A stretch of DNA of 64,000 nt, taken from assembly GCF_024752355.1 (NCBI RefSeq), contig NZ_JANTHZ010000002.1, forward strand, positions 682,001 to 746,000, in the 5' to 3' direction. The notes under the pieces were generated by a model. That model ran no database searches. It saw only the letters and a program-made list of their open reading frames with translations, and was not told the DNA's origin. The translations under genes and the position numbers were made by a program. Below, piece by piece: positions 42,831 to 52,635 of this stretch; position 1 is the stretch's first letter; every line of letters begins with the position of its first letter. This DNA comes from Ancylobacter mangrovi (lineage in GTDB: Bacteria > Pseudomonadota > Alphaproteobacteria > Rhizobiales > Xanthobacteraceae).

Positions 42831-43298
42831 TCAGCCGCCAACGCCGGCCGGCGCGGCCGCGCCGTGGTGATGGTGCCGGCATTCATTGTGGTCGGCGAGG
42901 ATCTCGATCACCCGGCACTCGCCCACATGGCCGTGCGAGCAGCCTTCCACCATGCGCGCCAGCTCCGCCTTCAGCGCAGTGAGGCTGGCGATGCGGCGCT
43001 CCACCTCGGCGAGGTGGTCGCGGGCGATGGCGTCGGCGACGGCGCAGGACTGCTCCGGCCGGTCCTGGAGCTGGAGCAGGGTGCGGATCGCCTCGATCTC
43101 GAAGCCGAGCTCGCGGGCATGGCGGATGAAGGCCAGCCGGTGCCGATCGGACTCGCCATAGGCCCGGCGCCCGCCCTCGGTGCGCGGCGGGGCCGGCAGC
43201 AGGCCGATCTCCTCGTAGTAGCGGATGGTCGGCACCTTCACGCCGCTCGCGCGCGCGACCTCGCCGATGCTGAAGCGGCCTTCGTTCTCGCTCGTCAT
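42831..43298 (-). CDS. MerR-family zinc/cadmium-responsive regulator (ZntR/CadR-like)
   Basis: 155 residues. MerR helix-turn-helix (FSIGEVARASGVKVPTIRYYEEIGLL) is followed by the dimerisation helix. Metal-site cysteines are C85 (QSCAVADAI), C120 and C128 (CSHGHVGEC), plus C140 next to HHHH near the end. The pattern is that of divalent-metal sensors. It is divergent from the ZntA-type ATPase with a classical MerR operator between, and convergent with the proline-racemase paralogue 6 bp away. Confidence 0.92.
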   Translation of the reverse strand: MTSENEGRFSIGEVARASGVKVPTIRYYEEIGLLPAPPRTEGGRRAYGESDRHRLAFIRHARELGFEIEAIRTLLQLQDRPEQSCAVADAIARDHLAEVERRIASLTALKAELARMVEGCSHGHVGECRVIEILADHNECRHHHHGAAAPAGVGG

Positions 43299-43304
43299 TC
43301 GCGC

Positions 43305-43335
43305 TTGCTCCTCTAGTCGCTAGAGGAATTAGGCT
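43305..43335 (+). promoter_or_regulatory. MerR-type operator/promoter of the zntA-like gene
   Basis: TTGCTC (-35, 43305-43310) and TAGGCT (-10, 43330-43335) are separated by a 19-bp spacer, longer than the usual 17. The spacer region carries the perfect inverted repeat CCTCTAG-TCG-CTAGAGG (43310-43326). This is the architecture on which MerR proteins untwist DNA to activate transcription. Confidence 0.85.
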
Positions 43336-43364
43336 CGCGCCGACACTGAGACAAGAGGTGGATC

Positions 43365-45632
43365 ATGTCGGCGCTGAAGACCCGCTACCGTATCGATGGC
43401 ATGGACTGCGCGTCCTGCGCGTCCAAGATCGACACCGCGGTGCGCCGGGTGAAGGGCGTGGAGGAGGTGTCGGTCTCGGTCACGGCCGGCACCATGACGG
43501 TCGAGCACGAGGGCGCGGACCTCGCCGTGCTGGAGCGGCGGGTCTCCGGCCTCGGCTACACCATCATGCCGCTGGCGGCCGGGAACGATCCCGGGCCCGC
43601 CGCGAAGGGCCATGGCCACGGCCCGTGCGACGGGCACGACCACGCTCATCACGATCATGACCATCATGATCACGACCACGCGCACGACCACGATCACGCG
43701 CACGGCCATTCCCATGGCGAGGCGGCGCGCGCGCCGGCCGGCCATGCGCACAGCCACCTGCCGAGCGACGTGCCGTGGTGGCAGACCGGCAAGGCGCGCC
43801 TGACGCTGGTCTGCGGCGCCGCGCTGGCGGCGGCCTATGTCGCCGGCCATTTCGTGCCGGTGCTCGATCCCTGGATCTTCATCGCCGCGCTGCTGGTCGG
43901 GCTGGTGCCGATCGCCCGCCGCGCGGTGATGGCCGCGCTTGCCGGCACGCCGTTCTCGATCGAGATGCTGATGACCATCGCCGCCGTCGGCGCGGTGATC
44001 ATCGGCGCCGGCGAGGAGGCGGCGGCGGTGGTGTTCCTGTTTCTGGTCGGCGAGCTGCTCGAGGGTGTCGCCGCCGGGCGGGCGCGCGAGAGCATCCGCT
44101 CGCTCACCGCCCTGGTGCCGAAGACCGCGCGCCTCGTCGAGAACGGGGCGACCCGCGAGGTGCCGGCCGAGAGCCTCACCGTCGGCGCGACCATTCTGGT
44201 GCGCCCGGGCGAGCGGATTCCGGCCGACGGCGAGGTGATCGAGGGCGCGAGCTCGGTCAACGAGGCGCCGGTGACGGGCGAGAGCGTGCCGGTGGCCAAG
44301 GCCGCGGGCGACCCGGTGTTCGCCGGCACGGTGAACGGCGAGGCCGCGCTCACCGTGCGCGCCACCACCGAGCCTTCCGACAACACCATCGCCCGCGTCG
44401 TACGCCTCGTCGAGGAAGCGCAGGAGAGCAAGGCGCCGACCGAGCGTTTCATCGACCGCTTCTCGCGCTGGTACACGCCGTTCGTGGTGGTGCTGGCGGC
44501 GCTGATCGCCGTCGTGCCGCCGCTCGTCGCCGGCGCCGCCTGGGACGAATGGATCTACAAGGGGCTCGCCATACTGCTGATCGGCTGCCCCTGCGCACTG
44601 GTCATCTCGACCCCGGCCGCCATCGCCGCGGGTCTCGCCGCCGGCGCGCGGCGCGGCCTGCTGATCAAGGGCGGGGCGGTGCTGGAGACGCTGCGGCTCG
44701 TCGGCCTGGTGGCGCTCGACAAGACCGGCACGCTGACCGAGGGCAAGCCGAAGGTGACCGACATTGTGGCCTTCGAAGGTGACGAGGCCGCGCTGCTCGG
44801 CCGCGCCGCCGCGCTGGAGGCGGGCTCGACCCATCCGCTGGCGAGCGCGGTCCTCGCCGAGGCGCAGGCGCGCGGCATAGAGCCGGCGCCGGTGCGCGAC
44901 GCCGGTGCGGCGAGCGGCGAGGGCGTGAGCGGCACGGTGGACGGGGCGGCGCTGTTCCTCGGCTCGCCCAAGGCCGCGATGGCCCGCGCCAGCCTGTCGG
45001 CGGAGCAGCAGGCGGCGATCGAGCGCCTCAACGACGACGGCAAGACGGTCGCGGTGCTGCTGGCCGACGGCGCCGCGCAGGGGCTGATCGCCATGCGCGA
45101 CGAGCCGCGCGCCGATGCCGCGGAGGGCCTCGCCAGCCTCGCCCAGGCGGGCATCCGCACGCTGATGCTCACCGGCGACAATGAGCGCACGGCGCGGGCG
45201 ATCGGCCGCGATCTCGGCATCGAGGTGCGCGCCGGGCTGATGCCGGCCGACAAGCAGCGCATCGTCGGCGAGCAGAAGGCGAGCGGGCTCAAGGTCGCCA
45301 AGGTCGGCGACGGCATCAACGACGCGCCTGCGCTCGCCACCGCCGATGTAGGCATCGCCATGGGCGGGGGCACCGACGTGGCACTGGAGACGGCGGATGC
45401 GGCAGTTCTGCACGGGCGGGTCGGCGACGTGGCGGCGATGATCGCGCTGTCCAGGGCGACCATGCGCAACATCCACCAGAACATCGCCATCGCGCTGGGG
45501 CTGAAGGCGGTGTTCCTCGTCACCACCATCGCCGGCATCACCGGCCTGTGGCCTGCGATCCTGGCCGATACGGGGGCGACCGTGCTGGTGACGGCCAACG
45601 CGCTCCGGCTGCTGGGGCGGCGGGCGGACTGA
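43365..45632 (+). CDS. zntA: Zinc/cadmium/lead-exporting P-type ATPase
   Basis: 755 residues. An N-terminal heavy-metal domain has metal-binding C15 and C18 (GMDCASC). A His-rich linker follows with 17 histidines between residues 83 and 117. The P1B core has membrane metal site C408-P-C410, phosphorylated D452 in DKTGTLTEG, and GDGINDAPALATADVGIAMG. The CPC motif with a His-rich linker fits Zn/Cd/Pb export to the periplasm. Controlled by the divergent MerR protein. Confidence 0.93.
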   Translation: MSALKTRYRIDGMDCASCASKIDTAVRRVKGVEEVSVSVTAGTMTVEHEGADLAVLERRVSGLGYTIMPLAAGNDPGPAAKGHGHGPCDGHDHAHHDHDHHDHDHAHDHDHAHGHSHGEAARAPAGHAHSHLPSDVPWWQTGKARLTLVCGAALAAAYVAGHFVPVLDPWIFIAALLVGLVPIARRAVMAALAGTPFSIEMLMTIAAVGAVIIGAGEEAAAVVFLFLVGELLEGVAAGRARESIRSLTALVPKTARLVENGATREVPAESLTVGATILVRPGERIPADGEVIEGASSVNEAPVTGESVPVAKAAGDPVFAGTVNGEAALTVRATTEPSDNTIARVVRLVEEAQESKAPTERFIDRFSRWYTPFVVVLAALIAVVPPLVAGAAWDEWIYKGLAILLIGCPCALVISTPAAIAAGLAAGARRGLLIKGGAVLETLRLVGLVALDKTGTLTEGKPKVTDIVAFEGDEAALLGRAAALEAGSTHPLASAVLAEAQARGIEPAPVRDAGAASGEGVSGTVDGAALFLGSPKAAMARASLSAEQQAAIERLNDDGKTVAVLLADGAAQGLIAMRDEPRADAAEGLASLAQAGIRTLMLTGDNERTARAIGRDLGIEVRAGLMPADKQRIVGEQKASGLKVAKVGDGINDAPALATADVGIAMGGGTDVALETADAAVLHGRVGDVAAMIALSRATMRNIHQNIAIALGLKAVFLVTTIAGITGLWPAILADTGATVLVTANALRLLGRRAD

Positions 45633-45655
45633 GCGCCCGCCGGCCAACGCCCTCT

Positions 45656-47038
45656 CTATTTGGCGAGTTGCTTCAGCCAGCGCTTGGCCTGGCTGCGCAC
45701 GTTCTTCGGCGCGGTGCCGCCATAGGAGGTGCGGCTCGCCACCGACTTGACCACGGAGAGCACGCCGAACACCTCCTCGGTGATGCGCGGCTCGACCTCC
45801 TGCATCTCGCCCAGCGGCAGCCGGTGCAGCGCCACGCCCTTCGCCGCCGCCAGTGCGACGATGCGGCCGGTGACGTGATGGGCCTCGCGGAAGGGCAGGC
45901 CGAGCACCCGCACCAGCCAGTCGGCGAGATCGGTGGCGGTGGAATAGCCCTGGCCGGCGGCGGCCTTCAGGTTCGCCTCGTCCGGCACCATGTCGCGCAC
46001 CATGCCCGCCGTGGCGGCGATCATCAGCGAGAGAGTGGAGAGGGCGTCGAAGGCGCCTTCCTTGTCCTCCTGCATGTCCTTGGCATAGGCGAGCGGCAGG
46101 CCCTTCATCACCATGAGCAGCCCGGAGAAGGCGCCGGCGATGCGCCCGATCTTGGCGCGCACCAGCTCGGCGGCGTCCGGGTTGCGCTTCTGCGGCATGA
46201 TCGAGGAGCCGGTGGTGAAGCGGTCGGAGAGCTTGAGCAGGCCGGTCAGCGGCGAGGTCCAGATCACCACTTCCTCGGCGAAGCGGGTCATGTGCATGGC
46301 GCAGATCGAGGCCGCCGCCAGCGTCTCCAGCACGAAGTCGCGGTCGGACACCGAATCCAGCGAGTTCGCGGTCGGGCGGTCGAAGCCGAGCGCCTTGGCG
46401 GTGGCCGCGCGGTCGATCGGGAACGAGGTGCCGGCGAGCGCGGCCGCGCCGAGCGGGCATTCGTTCAGCCGTGCGCGGGCATCCGCCAGCCGGCCGCGGT
46501 CGCGCCCGAGCATCTCGACATAGGCGAGCAGATGGTGGCCGAAGGTCACGGGCTGCGCGGTCTGCAGATGGGTGAAGCCCGGCATCACCGTGCCGGAATG
46601 GATCAGCGCCTTCTCCGCCAGCGCCTGCTGCAGGTCGCGGACCTGGGCGTCGAGCGTGTCGATGGTGTCGCGCACATAGAGCCGGAAGTCGGTCGCCACC
46701 TGGTCGTTGCGCGAGCGCGCCGTGTGCAGGCGGCCGGCCGGCGGGCCGATCAGCGCGGCGAGGCGCGATTCCACGTTCATGTGGATGTCCTCAAGCGCCC
46801 GCTGGAAGGTGAAGCCGCCCGATTCGATCTCTGACAGGATCGTGTCTAGACCTGCGAGGATCTTTTCGGCATCAGCTTTTTCGATGATGCCCTGGGCCGC
46901 CAACATCGAGGCATGCGCCTTCGAGCCGGCTATGTCCTGCGCGAACAGGCGCTGGTCGAAGCCGATGGAGGCGTTTATCTCCTCCATGATCGCGTCGGGG
47001 CCGGTCTCGAAACGGCCGCCCCACATCTTGTTGCTCAT
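45656..47038 (-). CDS. argH: Argininosuccinate lyase
   Basis: 460 residues, family length. Fumarase-superfamily signature [12 protein letters not shown] and the argininosuccinate motifs [34 protein letters not shown] and [15 protein letters not shown] are present. It makes arginine and fumarate, the last step of arginine synthesis. Divergent from tlpA with only 27 bp between the start codons, the usual alphaproteobacterial arrangement. The lysA gene that often follows argH is not here; the convergent zntA-like gene ends 23 bp away. Confidence 0.97.
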   Translation of the reverse strand: MSNKMWGGRFETGPDAIMEEINASIGFDQRLFAQDIAGSKAHASMLAAQGIIEKADAEKILAGLDTILSEIESGGFTFQRALEDIHMNVESRLAALIGPPAGRLHTARSRNDQVATDFRLYVRDTIDTLDAQVRDLQQALAEKALIHSGTVMPGFTHLQTAQPVTFGHHLLAYVEMLGRDRGRLADARARLNECPLGAAALAGTSFPIDRAATAKALGFDRPTANSLDSVSDRDFVLETLAAASICAMHMTRFAEEVVIWTSPLTGLLKLSDRFTTGSSIMPQKRNPDAAELVRAKIGRIAGAFSGLLMVMKGLPLAYAKDMQEDKEGAFDALSTLSLMIAATAGMVRDMVPDEANLKAAAGQGYSTATDLADWLVRVLGLPFREAHHVTGRIVALAAAKGVALHRLPLGEMQEVEPRITEEVFGVLSVVKSVASRTSYGGTAPKNVRSQAKRWLKQLAK

Positions 47039-47065
47039 GTTGACTTTTTCTCCGCGAGGACGGTC

Positions 47066-47851
47066 ATGACCGAACGACCTGAGAACACGCCGCCGGCCGC
47101 CGGCCCGGCCGACGGGACGGGGCCGGGCCGCCCGAAGGGGCGCGTTGCCCTGATCCTGGTGGCCGCCGTCGTTCTCGGCGCTGCCGCCGGGCTGGCAGGC
47201 GTATACGGGATTGAAGGTGGAGCGCGCAACGTCGTTGCGAGCGCGCCGGCCCCGTCCGCCACCCCGTCCGCGGGGAGCGACGCCACGTGCGCGGCGGCGA
47301 GCGAGACCGGGAGGCGCATCGCCGACCTCGCCAAGGGCGAGCTCGCCGCCTTCGCCCCGACGCTCAGCCCGACCCGCATTCCCGACCTCGCCTTCCTCGA
47401 CGCGCAGGGCAAGGCGACGCGGCTTTCGGCCGTGGGCGGGAACGGGCTGAAGCTGGTCAATGTGTGGGCCACCTGGTGCGTGCCGTGCCGCAAGGAGATG
47501 CCCGCGCTCGACGCGCTGCAGGGCGCGATGGGCGGCGACAAGGTGGGCGGCACGGCGGGCGGGACCGACTTCGAGGTGGTGGCGATCAACATCGACACCC
47601 GCGACCCGGACAAGCCGAAGAGCTTCATGAAGGAGATCGGGGTGCAGAACCTCGCGCTCTACGCCGACCCCAAGGCGCAGAGCTTCCAGGACCTCCGGGC
47701 CGTCGGGCGCGGCTTCGGCCTGCCCACGACCATGCTGGTGACCGCCGATGGCTGCGAGATCGGCCATATCGCCGGCCCGGCGGAATGGGCGAGCGAGGAC
47801 GCACAGGCGCTGATCCGCGCCGCGCTGTCCGATGCCGGGCCGAAATCCTAG
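47066..47851 (+). CDS. tlpA: Membrane-anchored thiol:disulfide reductase TlpA
   Basis: 261 residues. One N-terminal membrane anchor (about residues 27-47) precedes a periplasmic thioredoxin domain with redox pair C138/C141 in [14 protein letters not shown] and cis-proline in FGLPTTMLV. An additional cysteine lies near residue 75. In Bradyrhizobium TlpA reduces partners for cytochrome aa3 copper-site assembly. The divergent argH neighbour supports orthology. Confidence 0.92.
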   Translation: MTERPENTPPAAGPADGTGPGRPKGRVALILVAAVVLGAAAGLAGVYGIEGGARNVVASAPAPSATPSAGSDATCAAASETGRRIADLAKGELAAFAPTLSPTRIPDLAFLDAQGKATRLSAVGGNGLKLVNVWATWCVPCRKEMPALDALQGAMGGDKVGGTAGGTDFEVVAINIDTRDPDKPKSFMKEIGVQNLALYADPKAQSFQDLRAVGRGFGLPTTMLVTADGCEIGHIAGPAEWASEDAQALIRAALSDAGPKS

Positions 47852-47918
47852 GACCGACGTTCTGATGCCGAACGGGCAGGCGGGCGGTTTCGGGTCGCGC
47901 CGGGCGCGATAAGGCGCT

Positions 47919-48965
47919 ATGGCGGCGCACCCGCGTCAGGAGCCCGCGCCCTTGTCCCTCTCCCGCGACCACGGACGCCCGCCCGCCGCCGGCCGCGACG
48001 CCATCGGCACGGCGCCGCGCGCGCCGGCACCCGCTTCCGGCACGGCCCCGCAGCCCATGTCCGCCGGCGACTGGGCGGTGCTCGCCCTGCTGGGGCTGAT
48101 CTGGGGCGGCTCGTTCTTCTTCGGCAAGATCGCCATCGCCGAGATGCCGCCGCTCACCATGGTGCTCGGCCGGGTCGGCATCGGCGCGCTGGTGCTGCTG
48201 GCGGTGACGCTCGCGAGCGGGGTCCGCTTCCGCCTCACCCTGGGGCTGGCGCTCGGCATCGCCGGGCTGGCGATGCTGAACAACGTCATCCCGTTCGGCC
48301 TGATCGCCTGGTCGCAGCAGCACCTGCCGAGCGGCCTGTCGGCGATCCTCAACGCGGCGACGCCGCTGTTCACCGTGCTGGTGGCGCAGGCCTTCACCCG
48401 GGACGAGAAGCTCTCGGCCAGCAAGCTGGCCGGGGTCGGGCTCGGTTTTGCCGGGGTGGCGGTGATGATGGGGCCGGCGCTGCTGGGCGAGCTCGGCGGC
48501 CACCAGCTTCCCGCCCAGCTCGCAGCGATCGGCGCGACGGTCTCCTACGGCTTCGCCGCGGTCTACGCCCGGCGCTTCCGCGGGCTGCCCCCGCTCGCCA
48601 TGGCGCTGCTTCAGCTCACGGCGGCGAGCCTGATCCTGCTGCCGGTGGTGGCGCTGGTCGAGCGGCCCTGGAGCCTGCCCGTGCCGTCGGCCACCGCGCT
48701 TGCCGCGCTGGCCGGGCTCGGCGTGCTCTCGACCGGGATCGCCTACGTCCTGTTCTTCCGCATCGTGGCGCGGAACGGGGCGACCAACATCTCGCTGGTG
48801 ACGCTGCTGGTGCCAGTGAGCGCGATCCTGCTCGGCGCGCTGTTCCTCGGCGAGGCGCTGGAGCCGCGCGAGGTCGCCGGCTTCGGCCTGATCGCGCTCG
48901 GGCTGGCGGCGATCGACGGGCGGCCGGTGCGGTGGGTCGCGGGACGGGTCCGCGCCGGGCGGTGA
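47919..48965 (+). CDS. EamA/DMT-family transporter
   Basis: 348 residues from the first ATG. After a ~45-residue proline/alanine-rich N-terminus there are ten predicted membrane segments in two EamA repeats ([21 protein letters not shown] in the first, [20 protein letters not shown] starting the second). Probably a metabolite exporter; the substrate is unknown. An in-frame ATG at 48057 ([12 protein letters not shown]) would remove the disordered N-terminus and may be the true start. Confidence 0.9.
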   Translation: MAAHPRQEPAPLSLSRDHGRPPAAGRDAIGTAPRAPAPASGTAPQPMSAGDWAVLALLGLIWGGSFFFGKIAIAEMPPLTMVLGRVGIGALVLLAVTLASGVRFRLTLGLALGIAGLAMLNNVIPFGLIAWSQQHLPSGLSAILNAATPLFTVLVAQAFTRDEKLSASKLAGVGLGFAGVAVMMGPALLGELGGHQLPAQLAAIGATVSYGFAAVYARRFRGLPPLAMALLQLTAASLILLPVVALVERPWSLPVPSATALAALAGLGVLSTGIAYVLFFRIVARNGATNISLVTLLVPVSAILLGALFLGEALEPREVAGFGLIALGLAAIDGRPVRWVAGRVRAGR

Positions 48966-48992
48966 GGCGCTTTTTGTAGACCGGAACGGGTG

Positions 48993-49874
48993 CTAGCGGG
49001 TCGGGACCGGCTTCTCGCCGCGATAGTCGTAGAAGCCGCGCTGGGTCTTGCGGCCGAGCCAGCCGGCCTCGACATATTTCACCAGCAGCGGGCAGGGCCG
49101 GTACTTGGAATCGGCCAGCCCCTCGTGCAGCACCTGCATGATCGACAGGCAGGTGTCGAGGCCGATGAAGTCGGCGAGCTGCAGCGGGCCCATCGGGTGG
49201 TTGGCGCCGAGCCGCATCGCGGTGTCGATGGCGTCGACCGAGCCGACCCCCTCGTACAGCGTGTAGATCGCCTCGTTGATCATCGGCAGCAGGATGCGGT
49301 TGACCATGAAGGCGGGGAAGTCCTCCGCCACCGCATAGGTCTTGCCGAGCCGGGTGACGAAGAGCTTGGCGAGCTCGAAGGTTTCGTCCTCGGTGGCAAT
49401 GCCGCGCACCAGCTCGACGAGCTGCATCAGCGGCACCGGATTCATGAAGTGAATGCCGATGAAGCGCTCCGGCCGGTCGGTGGAGGCGGCGAGCCGGGTG
49501 ATGGAGATCGACGAGGTGTTGGTGGCGAGGATCGTCTCCGGCTTCAGGAACGGGCAGACGGTGGCGAAGATCTTGCGCTTCACCTCCTCCTTCTCGACCG
49601 CGGCCTCGATCAGCAGGTCGACGTCGGCGAGGTCCGTGGTCTGGTCGGTGCCGCGGATGCGCGTCAGCGCGGACTGCTTGTCGTCCTCGGAGTACAGGCC
49701 CTTGGCGACCTGCCGGACCATGTTGCCGTTGATGGTGGCGAGGCCCGACTTCACGCGGTCGATTTCGAGATCGTTCAGCACCACGTCGTAGCCCGCCAGC
49801 GCGCACACATGCGCGATGCCGTTGCCCATCTGGCCGGCGCCGATGATGCCGACGCTCTTGATCTCGAAAGCCAT
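48993..49874 (-). CDS. hbdA: 3-hydroxybutyryl-CoA dehydrogenase
   Basis: 293 residues. NAD-binding GIIGAGQMGNGIAHVCALAGY and the catalytic histidine region IGIHFMNPVPLMQLVELV are present, with the C-terminal ADFIGLDTCLSIMQVLHEG. It oxidises 3-hydroxybutyryl-CoA to acetoacetyl-CoA (or the reverse), tied to PHB and butyrate metabolism. It follows etfB-etfA on the same strand after 97 bp, a conserved order; electron transfer flavoprotein may couple to related acyl-CoA oxidation. Confidence 0.95.
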   Translation of the reverse strand: MAFEIKSVGIIGAGQMGNGIAHVCALAGYDVVLNDLEIDRVKSGLATINGNMVRQVAKGLYSEDDKQSALTRIRGTDQTTDLADVDLLIEAAVEKEEVKRKIFATVCPFLKPETILATNTSSISITRLAASTDRPERFIGIHFMNPVPLMQLVELVRGIATEDETFELAKLFVTRLGKTYAVAEDFPAFMVNRILLPMINEAIYTLYEGVGSVDAIDTAMRLGANHPMGPLQLADFIGLDTCLSIMQVLHEGLADSKYRPCPLLVKYVEAGWLGRKTQRGFYDYRGEKPVPTR

Positions 49875-49971
49875 GGTTGACCTTGTCCCGCCTGGTCTGT
49901 CCGTCGCTGCTGTCCGCCGATGCCGCCCGCCGGCCCCGTTCATGCTGCTACCCCCCGAGTATAGAGCGACG

Positions 49972-50928
49972 TCAGCCTTTTGCCTTAGCTATTTCGGCTG
50001 TGAGTTCCGGCACGATCTGGAACAGGTCGCCCACCATGCCGTAATCGGCTACCTGGAAGATGGGGGCTTCCTCGTCCTTGTTGATCGCCACGATCACCTT
50101 CGAATCCTTCATCCCGGCGAGATGCTGGATGGCGCCGGAGATGCCGACCGCGACATAGAGGTCGGGTGCCACCACCTTGCCGGTCTGGCCGACCTGCCAG
50201 TCATTGGGCGCATAGCCGGCGTCGACCGCCGCGCGCGAGGCGCCCACCGCGGCGCCCAGCGTGTCCGCCAGCGGCTCGATCACCTTGGCGAAATTCTCCG
50301 CCGAGCCGACGGCCCGCCCGCCTGAGACGATCACGCGGGCGGCGGTCAGCTCCGGCCGCTCGCTGGCCGCGATCTCCTCGCCGACGAAGCGCGTGCCCGC
50401 GGGCGCGGCCACCGGCGTCGCGGCGCGCACCGGGGCCGAGCCCTCCTCGCCCGCCGCCGCGAAGGAGGCGGTGCGGATGGTCAGCACCTTCTTCGCCTCG
50501 CCCGAGCGCACGCGCTGGACGGCGTTGCCGGCATAGATCGGGCGGTCGAAGGTGTCGGGCGCCACTACGGCGATGACGTCGGAGACCTGCATCACGTCGA
50601 GCAGCGCGGCGATGCGCGGCATCACGCTCTTCCAGATCGCGGTGGAGGGGGCGACGAGCGCGCCGTAATCGGCCGCCAGCGCCACGCCGAGCGCGGCAAG
50701 CGGCTCGGCGAGCTGATGGGCATAGGCCGCGTCCTCGCAGACCACGACCTCGTCGACACCGTTGAGCCGCGCGGCGGCCTCGGCGGCGGCGCGGCAGTCG
50801 GAGCCCGCCACCAGCATGTGGACCGGCGCGCCGAGCGCCTTCGCCGCCGTCAGCGCGCGGGCGGTGACGGGGTTGAGATGGGTGCCGTCATGTTCGGCGA
50901 AGAGCAGGGTGGGCAGCATGTCGGCCAT
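49972..50928 (-). CDS. etfA: Electron transfer flavoprotein alpha subunit
   Basis: 318 residues. The C-terminal FAD domain carries [42 protein letters not shown] and [22 protein letters not shown]. With EtfB it carries electrons from acyl-CoA dehydrogenases to ETF:quinone oxidoreductase. Two bases after etfB. Confidence 0.97.
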   Translation of the reverse strand: MADMLPTLLFAEHDGTHLNPVTARALTAAKALGAPVHMLVAGSDCRAAAEAAARLNGVDEVVVCEDAAYAHQLAEPLAALGVALAADYGALVAPSTAIWKSVMPRIAALLDVMQVSDVIAVVAPDTFDRPIYAGNAVQRVRSGEAKKVLTIRTASFAAAGEEGSAPVRAATPVAAPAGTRFVGEEIAASERPELTAARVIVSGGRAVGSAENFAKVIEPLADTLGAAVGASRAAVDAGYAPNDWQVGQTGKVVAPDLYVAVGISGAIQHLAGMKDSKVIVAINKDEEAPIFQVADYGMVGDLFQIVPELTAEIAKAKG

Positions 50929-50930
50929 GG

Positions 50931-51680
50931 TCAGAGCACTCCCGCCTGCTTGAGGTCGCCGACCAGCTCGGCCACCGAGGAAACCTTCTTGCCGGCGGTG
51001 CGGCCGGCCGGCTCGACGGTGGAGAGCACCTCAAGGCGCGGGGCGAGGTCGATGCCCCATTCGGCCGGTGCCTTCTCGGCGATCGGCTTCTTCTTCGCCT
51101 TCATGATGTTGGGTAGGCTGGCATAGCGCGGCTCGTTGAGCCGCAGATCCGTGGTCAGCACGGCGGGCAGGTCGAGGCTGAGCGTCTGCAGGCCGCCGTC
51201 GATCTCGCGGGTGACGTCGAGCGAGCCCTCGCCGACCACCACCTTGGAGGCGAAGGTCGCCTGGGGCCAGCTGAGCAGCGCCGAGAGCATCTGGCCGGTC
51301 TGGTTGCAGTCGTCGTCGATGGCCTGCTTGCCGAGGATGACGAGGCCGGGCGCCTCCTCCTCGACCACCTTCTTCAGCAGCTTGGCGACGGTGAGCGGCT
51401 CGACGCCGGCGTCCTCGGTCTTCACCCAGACGCCGCGGTCGGCGCCCATGGCGAGGGCGGTGCGGATGGTCTCGTCGGTCTTGGCCGGGCCGATGGAGAC
51501 GGCGATCACTTCGCTCGCCTTGCCGGCCTCCTTGAGGCGCAGCGCCTCCTCGACGGCGATCTCGTCGAAGGGGTTCATCGACATCTTGATGTTGGCCAGC
51601 TCCACGCCCGAGCCGTCCGGCTTCACGCGGATCTTCACGTTGTAGTCGACCACCCGCTTCACGGGCACCAGGATCTTCAT
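50931..51680 (-). CDS. etfB: Electron transfer flavoprotein beta subunit
   Basis: 249 residues. It starts [20 protein letters not shown] and has the ETF-beta motifs [36 protein letters not shown] and the C-terminal [11 protein letters not shown]. Binds AMP structurally and partners EtfA. The ATG at 51680 follows GGGAGA; an in-frame GTG lies six bases earlier. First gene of etfB-etfA-hbdA. Confidence 0.97.
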   Translation of the reverse strand: MKILVPVKRVVDYNVKIRVKPDGSGVELANIKMSMNPFDEIAVEEALRLKEAGKASEVIAVSIGPAKTDETIRTALAMGADRGVWVKTEDAGVEPLTVAKLLKKVVEEEAPGLVILGKQAIDDDCNQTGQMLSALLSWPQATFASKVVVGEGSLDVTREIDGGLQTLSLDLPAVLTTDLRLNEPRYASLPNIMKAKKKPIAEKAPAEWGIDLAPRLEVLSTVEPAGRTAGKKVSSVAELVGDLKQAGVL

Positions 51681-51907
51681 CACCACATCTCCCGCCCCCG
51701 CGGACCTTCAGGGAATCCGCGCCGGGCAGCCGCATTTCGAAGATGGCGATGCCGCCGCAAGGCAGGGTAGCGTTTCGGGGGCGGCATCGACCCGCGGAAA
51801 ACGCCCGGAAACTATGGACCAGCCCGGGGCGTGTCAACGCATCGGAACCGTCAATATTCCGGCCCGCCGCCCGGTCGGCGCCCCACCGGCGACGGCCGGA
51901 CCGGCGC

Positions 51908-52627
51908 TCAGACCGGCGGCGCCCCGTCTGGCGTGCCGTCGCGGGTGGTGACCCAGAGCGGCACCCCCTTGCGGCGCATGAACACGACCAGCACCGCGCC
52001 GGCGACGAGCCCGCCAATATGCGCCCACCAGGCGGTGTCCTGCTCGCCGGTGGTGGCGAGGTTCCAGAGCTGGAAGCCGATCCACGCCCCGAGCGGCCAG
52101 ATGGCGGGCACGCGCAAAGGCACGCGCAGGAACATCAGCACCCAGATGCGCACATTGGGATGCAGCATCAGATAGGCGCCGACCAGCCCCGATATGCCCG
52201 CCGAGGCCCCGACCAGTGGCGAAGCCGAATCGGGCATGGCGAGCGAATGGGCGAGGCCGCCGGCGACGCCGCACAGAAGATAGAAGGCGAGGAAGCGGGC
52301 ATGGCCGAGCGCGTCCTCGACATTGTCGCCGAACACCCAAAGGAACGCCATGTTGCCGATCAGGTGCAGCCAGCCGCCATGCAGGAACATGTAGCTGACG
52401 AGGGTCAGCTCGGGCGGCAGGCGCACATATTCGGACGGCAGCACGGCCGCGTGGTTCACCACCGCCGGGATGGCGCCGTAGCCGAAGGCCGAGGCGACGT
52501 CGATCTCGGGCCGGTAGCCGTGCTGGATCAGCACGAACACCGCCACGTTGACCGCGATCAACCCCCAGGTCACGTAAGGGTAGGTGATGCCTTCCAGCGG
52601 GTTGTCGTCGTTGAAGGGCAGCAGCAT
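51908..52627 (-). CDS. Rhomboid-family intramembrane serine protease
   Basis: 239 residues with six predicted membrane segments. The serine motif is VGASAGISGLVGAY, the catalytic histidine is in AWWAHIGGLVAG, and the HGGWLHLIGNM motif of loop 1/TM2 is present. It cleaves substrates inside the membrane; these are unknown. It starts 8 bp after the adenosyltransferase gene and is probably in its operon. A much longer upstream frame overlaps that gene and is not used. Confidence 0.92.
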   Translation of the reverse strand: MLLPFNDDNPLEGITYPYVTWGLIAVNVAVFVLIQHGYRPEIDVASAFGYGAIPAVVNHAAVLPSEYVRLPPELTLVSYMFLHGGWLHLIGNMAFLWVFGDNVEDALGHARFLAFYLLCGVAGGLAHSLAMPDSASPLVGASAGISGLVGAYLMLHPNVRIWVLMFLRVPLRVPAIWPLGAWIGFQLWNLATTGEQDTAWWAHIGGLVAGAVLVVFMRRKGVPLWVTTRDGTPDGAPPV

Positions 52628-52635
52628 GGCGCGCC

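Noticed and set aside
42831-43364. Signs of recent horizontal transfer of the metal-resistance pair
   Set aside because: GC content and codon pattern match neighbours; no insertion sequence, integrase or direct repeats flank the pair.
43329-46460. Open frame of more than 1000 codons on the minus strand opposite zntA and running into argH
   Set aside because: Composition is that of antisense shadow and it ends up in a wrong frame of argH; the true genes are well defined.
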